64,000 bases of DNA from Paraburkholderia sediminicola (GTDB lineage: Bacteria; Pseudomonadota; Gammaproteobacteria; Burkholderiales; Burkholderiaceae). This document shows positions 45,121-54,344 of this stretch, one piece after another. Numbering within the stretch: position 1 is the stretch's first letter; every line of letters starts with the position of its first letter. The position numbers and the translations under genes are program-made. The notes below the pieces were generated by a model. It did not search any database, was not told where the DNA came from, and saw only the letters and a program-made list of their open reading frames with translations. The DNA is taken from contig NZ_CADIKC010000002.1 in assembly GCF_902859805.1 (NCBI RefSeq), positions 558,001 through 622,000 on the forward strand, read 5' to 3'.

Positions 45121-46737
45121 TCAGGTTTCGAGCCAGACGTTTTCCGCGAACATGAAACCCATCAGACCAGCCAGCGGAATCGAGCCGAGGCCCTTGAGTT
45201 TCGTCGTGTAGGCATCGAGCGAACTCTGGAACAGCGGAATGCCGACGCCGCCGGTTTCATGCACCAGCACCTGCATGTCGCCGTAAATCTTCTTGCGCTT
45301 CACATCGTCCGGTTCGCCGCGTGCTGCAAGCAGCATCTGGTCGAACTTCGGGCTCTTCCAGTTCGCTTCGTTCCACGGTGCGTCCGACTTGAAGAACTGG
45401 GTGAAGATCACGTCGGCGCTCGGACGCGCGTTGACGTTGCCGAAACCCAGCGGATGCTTCATCCAGTGGTTCGACCAGTAGCCGTCGGACGGCACGCGCG
45501 ACACCTGCAGATTCAGACCGGCTTGCGGCGCGACCTGCTGCAGGAACATCGCCATTTCAACCGAGCCTTCCGCTGCCGGCGACGCGAAAATCTGGATCGG
45601 CGCGCTGCCGACCTTCGCCTTCTGGAAATGGAACTTCGCCTTGTCCGGATCGAAGGCGCGCTGCGGCAAACCGGCCAGGTAGTACTTGTTGGTCGGATCG
45701 ATAGGCTGGTCGTTGCCGATCGCGCCGTAACCCTGGAAGATCGCGCGACGCATCTGCTCGCGGTCCTGCAGGTACATCATGCCTCGCCGAAAATCGTCGT
45801 TGCCGGTAATGCCGCCTTCGTCGCGAACCACCAGATCGGTGTACAGACCCGTCTTCGTCTCCAGCACGGAGAAACCGCCTGCACCCTTGATCTGCGTGGT
45901 CGAACGCGGGCTCACCGCGTTGATCAGTTGCACGTCGCCCGAGAGCAGGGCGTTCACGCGCGCCGATTCGTCGCCGATACCGATCAGTTCGACTTCGTCC
46001 AGATGCGGCAGGCCCGGCTTCCAGTAATTCGTGTTCTTCACCCCGACTGTACGCACGCCGGGCGAGAATTCCTTGACCTTGAACGGGCCCGTGCCGACCG
46101 CCGTTTTGAAGTCCTTGGTGCCGTCCTTGATGATCTGGAAATGCGAGGTGGCGAGAATCACCGGCAGATCGGCGTTCGGGCCTTCGAGCGTGATCGTCAC
46201 TTCGTTCGGACCGGTCGCCTTCACGTCCTTGATCTGATCAGCCAGAGTCTTCGCTTTCGACGCTGTCGCCGGATCCTTATGGCGCATGATCGAGTACACG
46301 ACGTCTGCCGGCGCGAGCGCCTTGCCGTCGTGGAACTGCACGCCGGGGCGCAGCTTCGCGACCCACACCGTTGCATCCGTCGTTTCCAGCGAGGTGGCGA
46401 GCGCCATCTTCGCGCCGAGATGCGAATCGAGTTCGGTCAGGCAGTTGTAGAACATGAAGCCGCGGACATAGTCCGTGCCGAGCGCGCCCTTTGCCGGATC
46501 GAGCGTGTCGGCGGCCGATGCGGACTGCGTCGCCACCCGGATCTTGCCGCCCTGCTTCGGCTTCGCTTGCGCAAATGCCTCGCCGCTCGCGGTCAGAAGA
46601 CCCGCGCCCGTCACCGACATCATCCCGGCCGCGGCCATCGCGCGCAGGACGCCGCGCCGCGACGCGCCTTTTGACGTCAAGCGTTCCAACTCGGTGCCGA
46701 GTTGAAGAGCGTCATATTGTGAGGTTTCCTTATTCAT
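45121..46737 (-). CDS. Periplasmic solute-binding protein of the peptide/opine ABC family
   Basis: A 538-residue SBP family 5 protein. The leader is of the twin-arginine type (SRRGVLRAMAAAG, then GLLTASGEAFAQA cleavage), unusual length for Sec. Family motifs include WVAKLRPGVQFHDGKALAPADVVYS, KNTNYWKPGLPHLDEVELI and a late SKSP-like metal-free ligand cleft. It captures the substrate in the periplasm for the permeases directly downstream (82 bp). The ATG at 46737 begins MNKETSQYD; an upstream in-frame start at 46794 is less likely. Confidence 0.88.
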   Translation of the reverse strand: MNKETSQYDALQLGTELERLTSKGASRRGVLRAMAAAGMMSVTGAGLLTASGEAFAQAKPKQGGKIRVATQSASAADTLDPAKGALGTDYVRGFMFYNCLTELDSHLGAKMALATSLETTDATVWVAKLRPGVQFHDGKALAPADVVYSIMRHKDPATASKAKTLADQIKDVKATGPNEVTITLEGPNADLPVILATSHFQIIKDGTKDFKTAVGTGPFKVKEFSPGVRTVGVKNTNYWKPGLPHLDEVELIGIGDESARVNALLSGDVQLINAVSPRSTTQIKGAGGFSVLETKTGLYTDLVVRDEGGITGNDDFRRGMMYLQDREQMRRAIFQGYGAIGNDQPIDPTNKYYLAGLPQRAFDPDKAKFHFQKAKVGSAPIQIFASPAAEGSVEMAMFLQQVAPQAGLNLQVSRVPSDGYWSNHWMKHPLGFGNVNARPSADVIFTQFFKSDAPWNEANWKSPKFDQMLLAARGEPDDVKRKKIYGDMQVLVHETGGVGIPLFQSSLDAYTTKLKGLGSIPLAGLMGFMFAENVWLET

Positions 46738-46804
46738 CGAACTTCTCCGCGAGGGTGACAGGGATAGCAGCGTGGTTTTTAATGGCAAATGCAACAGTGA
46801 AGAA

Positions 46805-48079
46805 TCAATAGAAAATGTCTTTGATGCGGTAGTAAGTCCCCACCAGCGGCAGGAACCAGGGTTTGCCGGTGTGGCCTGGAATCGCGGGCCACTCCGACTC
46901 GCGCCACGGATTACGCTCTTCGTGGCCGTCCATCACGTCGGCCATCACCTGGCCCATGTGCGTCGACATCTGCGTGCCGTGGCCGCTGTAACCCAGCGAG
47001 AAGTAAATCCCGTCGTGCTGCCCGGCATGCGGCAGGCGATCAGCGGTCATGTCCACGAGGCCGCCCCAGCAGTAGTCGATGCGCGCGTTGGCCAGCATCG
47101 GGAACATCGCCGCGAGGCCTTGCTGCAGAATCCTGCCGCTCTTCGCATCCGACGGCCGCTCGGACGCCGTAAAACGCGCGCGGCCACCGAACAGCAAACG
47201 TGAATCAGGCGTCACGCGGAAGTAGTTATGCATCAGCCGCGTGGTGGTGTACGCGCGCCGGTTCGGAAACACCTGAGCCAACAGTTCCGGCGCAAGCGGT
47301 TCCGTCACGACGATGAACGAACCGACCGGCGCAAGCCGACGCCGGTACCAGCCGAACGGACCATGCCGCGACGGGCCAGTAGCGATCAGCACCTGTTTCG
47401 CGCGTACTTCGCCGCGTGCGGTGGTGACCTTGAAGCCGGCGCCGTCCTTCGCGATCGCGGTGACCGCCGCGTTTTCATACAGCTTCGCGCCGCGACGAAC
47501 CGCGGCATCCGCGAGTCCGACCGTGAACTTGCCCATATGCATCTGGCCGCCGTGCCGTTGCAGCAACCCGCCGTAAAAACTGTCCGACTGGATTTCGCTG
47601 CGAATCCGCTCACGGCCGATTAATTCGATATCCGTATCGACTTCGCGCCGGATCAATTCCGCCGTCTTCTCCAGATGCGCGAGGTGATGCGGTTTGGACG
47701 CCAGCTTCAGCTTGCCGGTCGCGCTGTAATTGCAATCGATGTTTTCCTCGCGAATCAGACGCTCGACCGTATCGACCGCATCCGAAAACGCGCGGTAGCA
47801 GGCACTGGCCCGCTCCACACCGAGTTGCGCGACCAGCGCGACGAAGTCCTGCGCGACGCCGGTATTGACCTGCCCGCCGTTGCGCCCGGACGCGCCGCCG
47901 CCGATTCTCCCGGCGTCGAGCACCGTCACCGAGGCGCCGCGCTTGCCCAACGCCTGCGCCGCCGAGAGCCCGGTGAAGCCACCGCCGATCACGACAACAT
48001 CGGCCTGGCCCTCAACCGGACCTTCACACGCCGAAACGAGCGGCGGTGCGGTGTCGAGCCAATAGGAATCGAGCTTCAT
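46805..48079 (-). CDS. FAD-dependent amine oxidase (PuuB/OrdL-like)
   Basis: A 424-residue DAO-fold protein. DVVVIGGGFTGLSAAQALG (about residues 28-46) is the FAD loop and ASGRNGGQVNTG is the glycine-rich follow-up seen in gamma-glutamylputrescine oxidase and related amine oxidases. The end has YFSLGYSGHGTQMSTHMGQVMAD. It should oxidise a primary or secondary amine to an aldehyde with O2 or a quinone as acceptor. The ATG at 48079 has AAGGACAG upstream. The downstream aldehyde product would suit the aldehyde dehydrogenase at 49102-50604. Confidence 0.87.
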   Translation of the reverse strand: MKLDSYWLDTAPPLVSACEGPVEGQADVVVIGGGFTGLSAAQALGKRGASVTVLDAGRIGGGASGRNGGQVNTGVAQDFVALVAQLGVERASACYRAFSDAVDTVERLIREENIDCNYSATGKLKLASKPHHLAHLEKTAELIRREVDTDIELIGRERIRSEIQSDSFYGGLLQRHGGQMHMGKFTVGLADAAVRRGAKLYENAAVTAIAKDGAGFKVTTARGEVRAKQVLIATGPSRHGPFGWYRRRLAPVGSFIVVTEPLAPELLAQVFPNRRAYTTTRLMHNYFRVTPDSRLLFGGRARFTASERPSDAKSGRILQQGLAAMFPMLANARIDYCWGGLVDMTADRLPHAGQHDGIYFSLGYSGHGTQMSTHMGQVMADVMDGHEERNPWRESEWPAIPGHTGKPWFLPLVGTYYRIKDIFY

Positions 48080-48133
48080 CCGGTCTGTCCTTGAGATGGG
48101 CAATGAGCGAGGCGGTGAATGTGCAAACGACGC

Positions 48134-48802
48134 TTACAGGCCGAGTTCCGCAGCCAGATGCGGAATGTCGTCGACTTCGTAGTACTGGTAGTACGGCGTC
48201 GACGGTTCGTGGCCGCGCTTGACGAAGGCCTTGTGCTTGACACCCATGTCGTGCACGGTCATCAGGTCGTAGCGCAGGCTCGACGACACGTGCAGCACGT
48301 CTTCCGGATTGCAGTTCAGCTGGTCGAACATGTATTCGAAGCCTTGCATGCGCGGCTTGTACGACTGCGCCTGCTCGGCGGTGAAGACTGCGTGGAACGG
48401 TGCGCCGAGCTTGTCGACGTTGCTCTGGATCTGGTCGTTCGACGCGTTCGAGAGAATCACCAGCTTGTACTTCTTCGCCAGACGCGAGAGGCCTTCCGGC
48501 ACATCCGGATGCGGACCCCAGGTCGGCACCGCCGTGTAGATCTTCTCGGCTTCCACTTCATTGAACTCGACATTCATGCGCTTGCAGGCGCGGCGCAACG
48601 CGTTCACAACCACGTCGCGATACGGCTTCCATGCACCGAGCACTTCGTCACGACGATAGCCCGAGTAAAGCGTGACGAGCTTCTCCAGGTCTTCGGCGTT
48701 CAGTACGTGACCGAACATTTCGCGGGTCATGTCGGCCATACGAAATTTCGTGAGCGTGCCGTAGCAGTCGAAGGTGATGTATTTCGGTTCAAATTCGATC
48801 AT
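48134..48802 (-). CDS. HAD-superfamily hydrolase, haloacid dehalogenase type II-like
   Basis: A 222-residue HAD protein. Motif I is TFDCYGTL with the nucleophilic Asp, motif II LSNAS, motif III the Lys in SYKPRMQGF, and motif IV SSSLRYDLMTVHDMG. This layout matches L-2-haloacid dehalogenases, but relatives in amine-catabolic clusters may be phosphatases, so the substrate is open. It lies 54 bp upstream of the PuuB-like gene and is probably cotranscribed. A 299-bp gap with a dyad precedes it. Confidence 0.85.
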   Translation of the reverse strand: MIEFEPKYITFDCYGTLTKFRMADMTREMFGHVLNAEDLEKLVTLYSGYRRDEVLGAWKPYRDVVVNALRRACKRMNVEFNEVEAEKIYTAVPTWGPHPDVPEGLSRLAKKYKLVILSNASNDQIQSNVDKLGAPFHAVFTAEQAQSYKPRMQGFEYMFDQLNCNPEDVLHVSSSLRYDLMTVHDMGVKHKAFVKRGHEPSTPYYQYYEVDDIPHLAAELGL

Positions 48803-48880
48803 GGTGCAGTCCTATCGTTGTGGTGAACTCGCTGTGAGCTCAGTGGCGAGAACAGGGAAAGCTCATTCCTGTTAAAGATT

Positions 48881-48913
48881 TAATCAGCGCAAAAACATAG
48901 ATGTTCCTGATTA
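48881..48913. promoter_or_regulatory. Dyad upstream of the HAD gene
   Basis: TAATCAG at 48881-48887 and CTGATTA at 48907-48913 form a perfect 7-bp inverted repeat with a 19-nt spacer in an AT-rich patch about 80-110 bp before the HAD start. It may be an operator of a promoter internal to the cluster. The rest of 48803-49101 shows no gene. Confidence 0.35.
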
Positions 48914-49101
48914 GGGCGTTGCTGATGACACAAACCATGCGTTTTGAGGCCGTTGCGCAGCACAGTCTGCGGTGGACGGGCTGGAAGCCCCGTCCGTATT
49001 GGTTTTGCGGGATTCGGCGCCGGCCGGTTCGTGGTGCGGGCCGATGAAAGCCGAACCCGTGGAACCGCGTACGGGTTTCCGCTTACGAGTCCTTGCTGAC
49101 A

Positions 49102-50604
49102 TCAGGGCCGCAGGTCGATCAACACACTCTTGAAGCGCAGGTTTGCCTCGTAAGCCTGGCGGCCGAGGTCCTTGCCGATGCCTGAACGCTTGTAGCCGCC
49201 GGTGGGGATCATGAAATCGGAGGTGCGGCCGTAACGGTTGACCCAGACCGTCCCCGCTTCGAGGCCGCGCACGAAGCGCAGCGCCCGGCCGAGGTCGGCG
49301 GTGTGCACCCCGGCAGCGAGGCCGTACTCGGGATGCTGGGCGAGTGCGAGCGCTTCTTCTTCGGTGTCGAAGGTTTGCAGTGTCAGCACAGGGCCGAACA
49401 CTTCTTCGCGCACGGCCTCGGAGTGGGCCGTGACGTCCGTAAGCAAGGTCGGTGTATAGAACGCGCCATTCGCGCCACCCGCCGCCCCACCGTCAGCGCG
49501 CACACCGCCAAAGCGCAGCGTCGCGCCCGCCTCCAGCGTGCGCCCGACGATCCCTTCGATGCGCGCTGCCTGCGGCGCGGAGATGATCGGCGACAACGTC
49601 GTGCCCGCAGCCCATGTCGCGCCGGGTTTCAACTCAGCGAAGACCTTGCCGATGCGCTCGGCGAGCGGCTCCGCCAGGCTTCGCTCGACCAGCAGGCGCG
49701 AGCCGGCCACGCACACCTGGCCGGCATTGCCGGTAATAGCGCCGGCAATCCGCCGCGCCACGTCGTCGAGACGCGGGGCGTCGGCGAATACGATTTGCGG
49801 ACTCTTGCCGCCCAGTTCGAGCGTGACCGGCTTCGTGCCGCTATTAGCACAGGCCGCCATGATCGCAGCGCCAGTACGCGTGGAGCCGGTGAAAGTAACC
49901 TTGCTAATCTTCGGATGACGCACCAGTTCATCGCCAGTGACACGGCCATCGCCCTGAATCACGTTGAAAATGCCGGCCGGCACACCCGCCTGCACAGCCA
50001 GCTCGGCGAGCCGCAACACCGAGAACGGTGTCATCTCCGAGGGCTTCAGCACGACGGCGTTACCCGCCGCGAGAGCAGGTGCGATCTTCCAGGACGCCAT
50101 CACCAGCGGGAAATTCCATGGCGCAATCGCCCCGATCACGCCGTACGGTTCGGCGATGGTCATGCCGAGGTGGTCATGATCGGTCGCGGCCACGTCGCCA
50201 CCCACCTTGTCGGCGAACTCGGCGTAGAAGCGGATGCCCTCGGCGGTGAACGGCACGTCCCAGCCCACTGCCTGGGCAATTGGACGCGTCGAACCGAGCG
50301 ACTCCAGACGGCCCAGAAACGGCGCGTCGGCTTCGACCAGCCCGGCGAAGCGGCGCAGGATCTTCGCGCGCTCGCGCGGCGCCATGCGCGCCCAGCCGCT
50401 TGTTCTGAAGGCTTGCCACGCGTTCTCCACCGCACGGTCCACCATCCCGGCGCCGGCAACCGGCACTGAGGCATAGATCACGCCGTCCGAGGGGCGCGCC
50501 ACCTCGATGCGGCGCTCATCCCCGCGCTCGTCCTCGTCGACATACTCACCGCCGATAAAATGTCCGCTGCGAATCGCGACGTCGTCCGGATTGAAGCTGT
50601 CCAT
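49102..50604 (-). CDS. NAD(P)-dependent aldehyde dehydrogenase (PuuC-like)
   Basis: A 500-residue aldehyde dehydrogenase of standard length. The catalytic Glu is in VTLELGGKSPQIV and the catalytic Cys in NAGQVCVAGSRLLV; the cofactor loop is FTGSTRTGAAI and the entry loop GVIGAIAPWNFPLVMASWK. It oxidises amine-derived aldehydes to acids. The ATG at 50604 begins MDSFNPDDV after AGGAAA; the longer in-frame extension to 50769 is not ALDH-like. It heads the minus-strand cluster and is divergent from the GNAT gene at 50883. A 63-codon frame overlaps its stop in ATGA but shows no recognisable content. Confidence 0.92.
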   Translation of the reverse strand: MDSFNPDDVAIRSGHFIGGEYVDEDERGDERRIEVARPSDGVIYASVPVAGAGMVDRAVENAWQAFRTSGWARMAPRERAKILRRFAGLVEADAPFLGRLESLGSTRPIAQAVGWDVPFTAEGIRFYAEFADKVGGDVAATDHDHLGMTIAEPYGVIGAIAPWNFPLVMASWKIAPALAAGNAVVLKPSEMTPFSVLRLAELAVQAGVPAGIFNVIQGDGRVTGDELVRHPKISKVTFTGSTRTGAAIMAACANSGTKPVTLELGGKSPQIVFADAPRLDDVARRIAGAITGNAGQVCVAGSRLLVERSLAEPLAERIGKVFAELKPGATWAAGTTLSPIISAPQAARIEGIVGRTLEAGATLRFGGVRADGGAAGGANGAFYTPTLLTDVTAHSEAVREEVFGPVLTLQTFDTEEEALALAQHPEYGLAAGVHTADLGRALRFVRGLEAGTVWVNRYGRTSDFMIPTGGYKRSGIGKDLGRQAYEANLRFKSVLIDLRP

Positions 50605-50882
50605 GAGAATGGTTTCCTGTGTGACTGCTGTGTGTTCCACGCGGTGCGTCTCGAGCGCGCCGCCGCCATGGCAAAATCGTAGAGCCGCAGGCGCGGCATA
50701 TATCGCCGACAAAAATCCCCGCGCAGCAGAACGCGCCTGTAATGAGCGATCAAACGGGGGGTTTTGCATCGATTTGCGATGCGGCCCTCTCGAGCGGCCC
50801 GGATAAAAAGATCGTCCTAGTCACACCGCGCACCGAATGACAAAGTGACGGCGTAAGCCTTCAGCCATCCAGGGAGTACGGC

Positions 50883-51755
50883 GTGTCCGATCCGATTACC
50901 TACAGACCCTTTACCCACGAGGACATCCCCGCCGCGCATGCGCTAACGGTCGAGCTCAAATGGCCGCATCGCCCGGACGACTGGAGATTCGTGGTGCAAC
51001 TCGGCGTGGGTTTCGTCGCGGAAGATGCGAGCGGCGTGATCGGCACGGCCTTGTGCTGGAAATATGGCGCCGACCGGGCTTCGCTCGGGATGGTGATCGT
51101 GTCCCCCGAGCAGCAAGGGCGCGGCATCGGCAGAAAGCTGATGAATCTCGTACTGGAAGAACTCGGCGGGCGGGTCACGCTGCTGCACGCCACCCCTGCA
51201 GGTCAGCCTTTGTATGAAAAGCTCGGCTTTCGCGCGATCGGCACGCTCGACCAGCATCAGGGCGCCGCATTTCAGCCGCCCCTCGTTTCATTACCGCAAG
51301 GGGAGCGCCTGCGCCCGCTCGGTTCAAGCGATACGGCACGGCTGGTCGAACTGGCGTCGCGTGCAAGCGGCCTGGATCGCGGAGAAGTCTTGCCCGCACT
51401 ATTGAGCGCCGCCGACGGCATCGCCCTCGATCGCGACGGTGAACTGGTCGGCTTTGCTCTGTTTCGCCGCTTCGGACGGGGCTTTGCGATCGGACCGGTG
51501 GTCGCACCCGAGTCGGAAGATTCGAGCCGCGCGAAGGCATTGATCAGCCACTGGCTCGCGCTGAACGAAGGCGTATTCGTGCGCATCGATACGCCGGGCG
51601 AGAGCGGGCTGACCGAATGGCTGGAGCAGTTGGGGCTGCCGCGGGTGGATACGGTCGTCAAAATGGTTCGACACGCCACGCCGGCTGATCTTGCCGGCGC
51701 AGGCAAAGACGCGCCCTATCTGCAATACGGCATCATCAACCAGGCAATCTGCTGA
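50883..51755 (+). CDS. Tandem-GNAT acetyltransferase
   Basis: A 290-residue protein with two GNAT modules. The first (residues 1-130) has LGMVIVSPEQQGRGIGRKLMN, a complete acetyl-CoA loop, and LYEKLGFRAIGTL. The second half is degenerate, with FALFRRFGRGFAIGPVVAP in place of the loop. Such proteins acetylate small amines or act as sensors. The start is GTG at 50883 following GGGAG. The next gene begins 6 bp after its stop, so the two are cotranscribed, facing away from the aldehyde dehydrogenase operon. Confidence 0.82.
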   Translation: MSDPITYRPFTHEDIPAAHALTVELKWPHRPDDWRFVVQLGVGFVAEDASGVIGTALCWKYGADRASLGMVIVSPEQQGRGIGRKLMNLVLEELGGRVTLLHATPAGQPLYEKLGFRAIGTLDQHQGAAFQPPLVSLPQGERLRPLGSSDTARLVELASRASGLDRGEVLPALLSAADGIALDRDGELVGFALFRRFGRGFAIGPVVAPESEDSSRAKALISHWLALNEGVFVRIDTPGESGLTEWLEQLGLPRVDTVVKMVRHATPADLAGAGKDAPYLQYGIINQAIC

Positions 51756-51761
51756 CCCACC

Positions 51762-52688
51762 ATGGCCTTCCTTTATAAAGCCGACCCGGCGCGTGGCGCG
51801 CAATGGGCCAAACTCTTCGCGCAGAAAGCACCGAATCTGCCGTTCCACGTCTGGCCCGATCTCGGCGACCCGGCCGCGATCCGCTATCTCGCCGCCTGGC
51901 AACCGCCGGAGGATCCCACTCGCACCTTCCCGAACCTCGAGATCGTGTTCTCGGTCGGCGCGGGCATCGACCAGTTTGACCTGTCAGGCGTACCTGCACA
52001 TATACCGGTGGTGCGGATGATCGAGCCGGGCATTATTGAAGGGATGGTCGAGTACGTCACGCAAGCCGTGCTGACGATTCATCGCGATCTGATCGACTAT
52101 GGCCATCAGCAACAACAGCAGATCTGGCGTGAACTGCCCGCCAAGCCGGCCAGTGCTCGCCGCATTGGCGTGCTGGGGCTCGGTGTGCTGGGCACGGCGG
52201 TGCTGGAAAAGCTGCGGCTGTTCGGCTTTGCCTGCGCGGGTTGGAGCCGTTCGCCTCGCGAGATCGAAGGCGTCGATTGCTATGCAGGCGAAGACGCGCT
52301 AGATGCGTTTCTCGCCCGCACCGACATTCTGATCTGCCTGTTGCCGCTCACACCCGCCACACGCGGCCTGCTCAATGCCGAATTGTTCGCGAAGCTGCCG
52401 CGCGGCGCGTCGCTGATTCAAACGGGGCGCGGCCCGCATCTGAATCAGCCCGATCTGCTGGCAGCGCTGGATAGCGGCCAGTTGCACAACGCCATTCTCG
52501 ACGTCACCGATCCCGAGCCGCTGTCCGCCGGTCATCCGTTGTGGACGCATCCACGTGTGCGTATCACGCCCCATATCGCCAGCGCGACGCGACCCGAGAC
52601 CGCCGTCGACGTGGTGCTCGAGAATCTGCGCCGCCATCGCGACGGCCTGCCGATGCTCGGCCAGGTTGACCGGACTCAGGGATACTGA
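51762..52688 (+). CDS. Glyoxylate/hydroxypyruvate reductase A-type 2-hydroxyacid dehydrogenase
   Basis: A 308-residue D-2-hydroxyacid dehydrogenase of the GhrA class. The NAD(P) loop is IGVLGLGVLGTAVLEKL, the substrate Arg lies in QTGRGPHLNQPDL, and the catalytic Glu and His lie in DVTDPEPLSAGHPLW and TPHIAS. It reduces 2-keto acids such as glyoxylate or hydroxypyruvate. It follows the GNAT gene by 6 bp. Next to an aminotransferase it may process the keto acid formed by transamination. Confidence 0.9.
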   Translation: MAFLYKADPARGAQWAKLFAQKAPNLPFHVWPDLGDPAAIRYLAAWQPPEDPTRTFPNLEIVFSVGAGIDQFDLSGVPAHIPVVRMIEPGIIEGMVEYVTQAVLTIHRDLIDYGHQQQQQIWRELPAKPASARRIGVLGLGVLGTAVLEKLRLFGFACAGWSRSPREIEGVDCYAGEDALDAFLARTDILICLLPLTPATRGLLNAELFAKLPRGASLIQTGRGPHLNQPDLLAALDSGQLHNAILDVTDPEPLSAGHPLWTHPRVRITPHIASATRPETAVDVVLENLRRHRDGLPMLGQVDRTQGY

Positions 52689-52893
52689 ATCCGGGACACT
52701 AAGCGCTGTGCCGCGGCGTCGAATGAAACGCCCTGCGGCCGCGGCTTTTCAGCGTCCGCAGCAGAAAATGCTGAGGCCGCATGTCAAAACGCGTCGGACA
52801 CGCTTTTCAGGCAATTGTTTAGGTGAGCAGGCAATCGCCCTGGGTCAGTAGTATGGAACGGTCAACAGCCCTTTCCCGCGACGAGAACCCATC

Positions 52894-54291
52894 ATGCCGA
52901 TTCATTCGCTCATTGAAGCCGACCGCAAGCATCTGATTCACCCGGTTATCAGCTACCGCGCGCACGAAGCCCGCGGCGTCACCGTCCTCGAGTCAGCCAG
53001 CGGCGCGTTCCTGCGCGACGCGGCCGGCAACGAACTACTCGACGCCTTCTCCGGCCTGTGGTGCGTCAACGTCGGCTACGGCCAGCAAAGCATTGTCGAC
53101 GTCGCCACGGAGCAGATGAAGAAACTGCCCTACGCGACCAGCTATTTCCATTTCGGCTCGGCCCCGGCGATCGAACTGGCGCAAAAGCTGGTGGAGGTGT
53201 CGCCCGCTTCGCTGCAGCACGTGTACTTCACGCTCGGCGGGTCCGACGCAGTCGATTCGGCTATCCGGTTCATCACGCACTACTTCAACGCAACCGGCCG
53301 GCCGTCGAAGAAGCACATCATCGCGCTGCAACGCGGCTACCACGGCTCGTCGACGATGGGCGCGGGGCTGACCGCGTTGCCCGCGTTTCACCGGAATTTC
53401 GATCTGCCGCTGCCGAACCAGCATCATTTGCCGTCGCCGTACGCGTACCGCAACGATTTCGCCGACGACGCCGCGTTGATCGCCGCCTCGGTAGCCTCGC
53501 TCGAAGCCAAGGTGGCCGAACTCGGCGCGGACAACGTCGCCGCCTTCTTCTGCGAACCGATTCAGGGTTCGGGCGGCGTGATCGTGCCGCCGGTCGGCTG
53601 GTTGAAAGCGATGCGCGAAAGCTGCCGTAAGCTCGGCATTCTGTTCGTCGCCGACGAAGTCATCACCGGTTTTGGCCGCACGGGTCCGCTGTTCGCGTGC
53701 CAGGGCGAAAACGTCGAACCGGATCTGATGACGGTGGCCAAGGGTTTGACCTCCGGCTATGCGCCGATGGGCGCCGTGCTGATGTCTGACGAAATCTATC
53801 AAGGTATCGCCGATGGCGACGCCGAAGCGATTGTCGGCCACGGCCATACGTATTCGGCGCACCCGGTCAGCGCGGCGATTGGCCTCGAAGTGCTGCGCCT
53901 CTATCACGAAGGCGGCCTGCTCGCGAATGGCGTGGCACGTGGTCCGCGTTTCGCCCGCGGCCTCGACGCGCTGCTCGCGCATCCGCTGGTGGGCGACTCG
54001 CGCCATCGTGGCCTGCTCGGTGCACTCGAACTGGTATCGGACAAGGACAGCAAGGCAGGCTTCGATCCGGCGCTGAAACTGTCCGATCGGATCGCCGCGG
54101 CGGCGTATGAAAATCGCCTGATTTTCCGCGCGTTCGGCGACAATATTCTCGGTTTTGCGCCGGCGTTGTCGTACATCGAGGCCGAGTTCGATCTGCTGTT
54201 CGAGCGCCTTGAAAAAACCCTCGACGACGTTCTCGCGCAGGCCGATGTCCGGGCCGCGCTGAAGGTCAAAATTCATGCCACTGCGTGCTAG
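52894..54291 (+). CDS. Class III PLP-dependent aminotransferase (omega-amino acid/polyamine:pyruvate type)
   Basis: A 465-residue class III aminotransferase. Family hallmarks are LWCVNVGYGQQSI, YHGSSTMGAGLTAL, FCEPIQGSGGVIVPP, the PLP-phosphate region FVADEVITGFGRTG, and the Schiff-base Lys in MTVAKGLTSGYAPMGAV. Such enzymes move amino groups from beta-alanine, taurine, putrescine or similar omega-amines to pyruvate. Its place beside amine oxidases and an Lrp regulator suggests amine catabolism. The ATG at 52894 begins MPIHSLIEADRKH. The Lrp gene starts 53 bp after its stop. Confidence 0.92.
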   Translation: MPIHSLIEADRKHLIHPVISYRAHEARGVTVLESASGAFLRDAAGNELLDAFSGLWCVNVGYGQQSIVDVATEQMKKLPYATSYFHFGSAPAIELAQKLVEVSPASLQHVYFTLGGSDAVDSAIRFITHYFNATGRPSKKHIIALQRGYHGSSTMGAGLTALPAFHRNFDLPLPNQHHLPSPYAYRNDFADDAALIAASVASLEAKVAELGADNVAAFFCEPIQGSGGVIVPPVGWLKAMRESCRKLGILFVADEVITGFGRTGPLFACQGENVEPDLMTVAKGLTSGYAPMGAVLMSDEIYQGIADGDAEAIVGHGHTYSAHPVSAAIGLEVLRLYHEGGLLANGVARGPRFARGLDALLAHPLVGDSRHRGLLGALELVSDKDSKAGFDPALKLSDRIAAAAYENRLIFRAFGDNILGFAPALSYIEAEFDLLFERLEKTLDDVLAQADVRAALKVKIHATAC

Positions 54292-54344
54292 AGTAGAGGG
54301 CCCTTCGAGACCCTTTCACCCATCGCCGGAGCGATAACGTTACG

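Noticed and set aside
45079..46674. A 531-codon frame antisense to the solute-binding protein gene
   Set aside because: No recognisable content, and the binding protein with its leader is clear on the minus strand.
48911..49102. A 63-codon frame whose ATG overlaps the aldehyde dehydrogenase stop
   Set aside because: The ATGA overlap is suggestive, but there is no ribosome site of its own, the composition is random-like, and the gap to the next gene is long.
49303..50469. A 388-codon frame antisense to the aldehyde dehydrogenase gene
   Set aside because: Shadow of a GC-rich gene; the ALDH catalytic motifs settle the strand.
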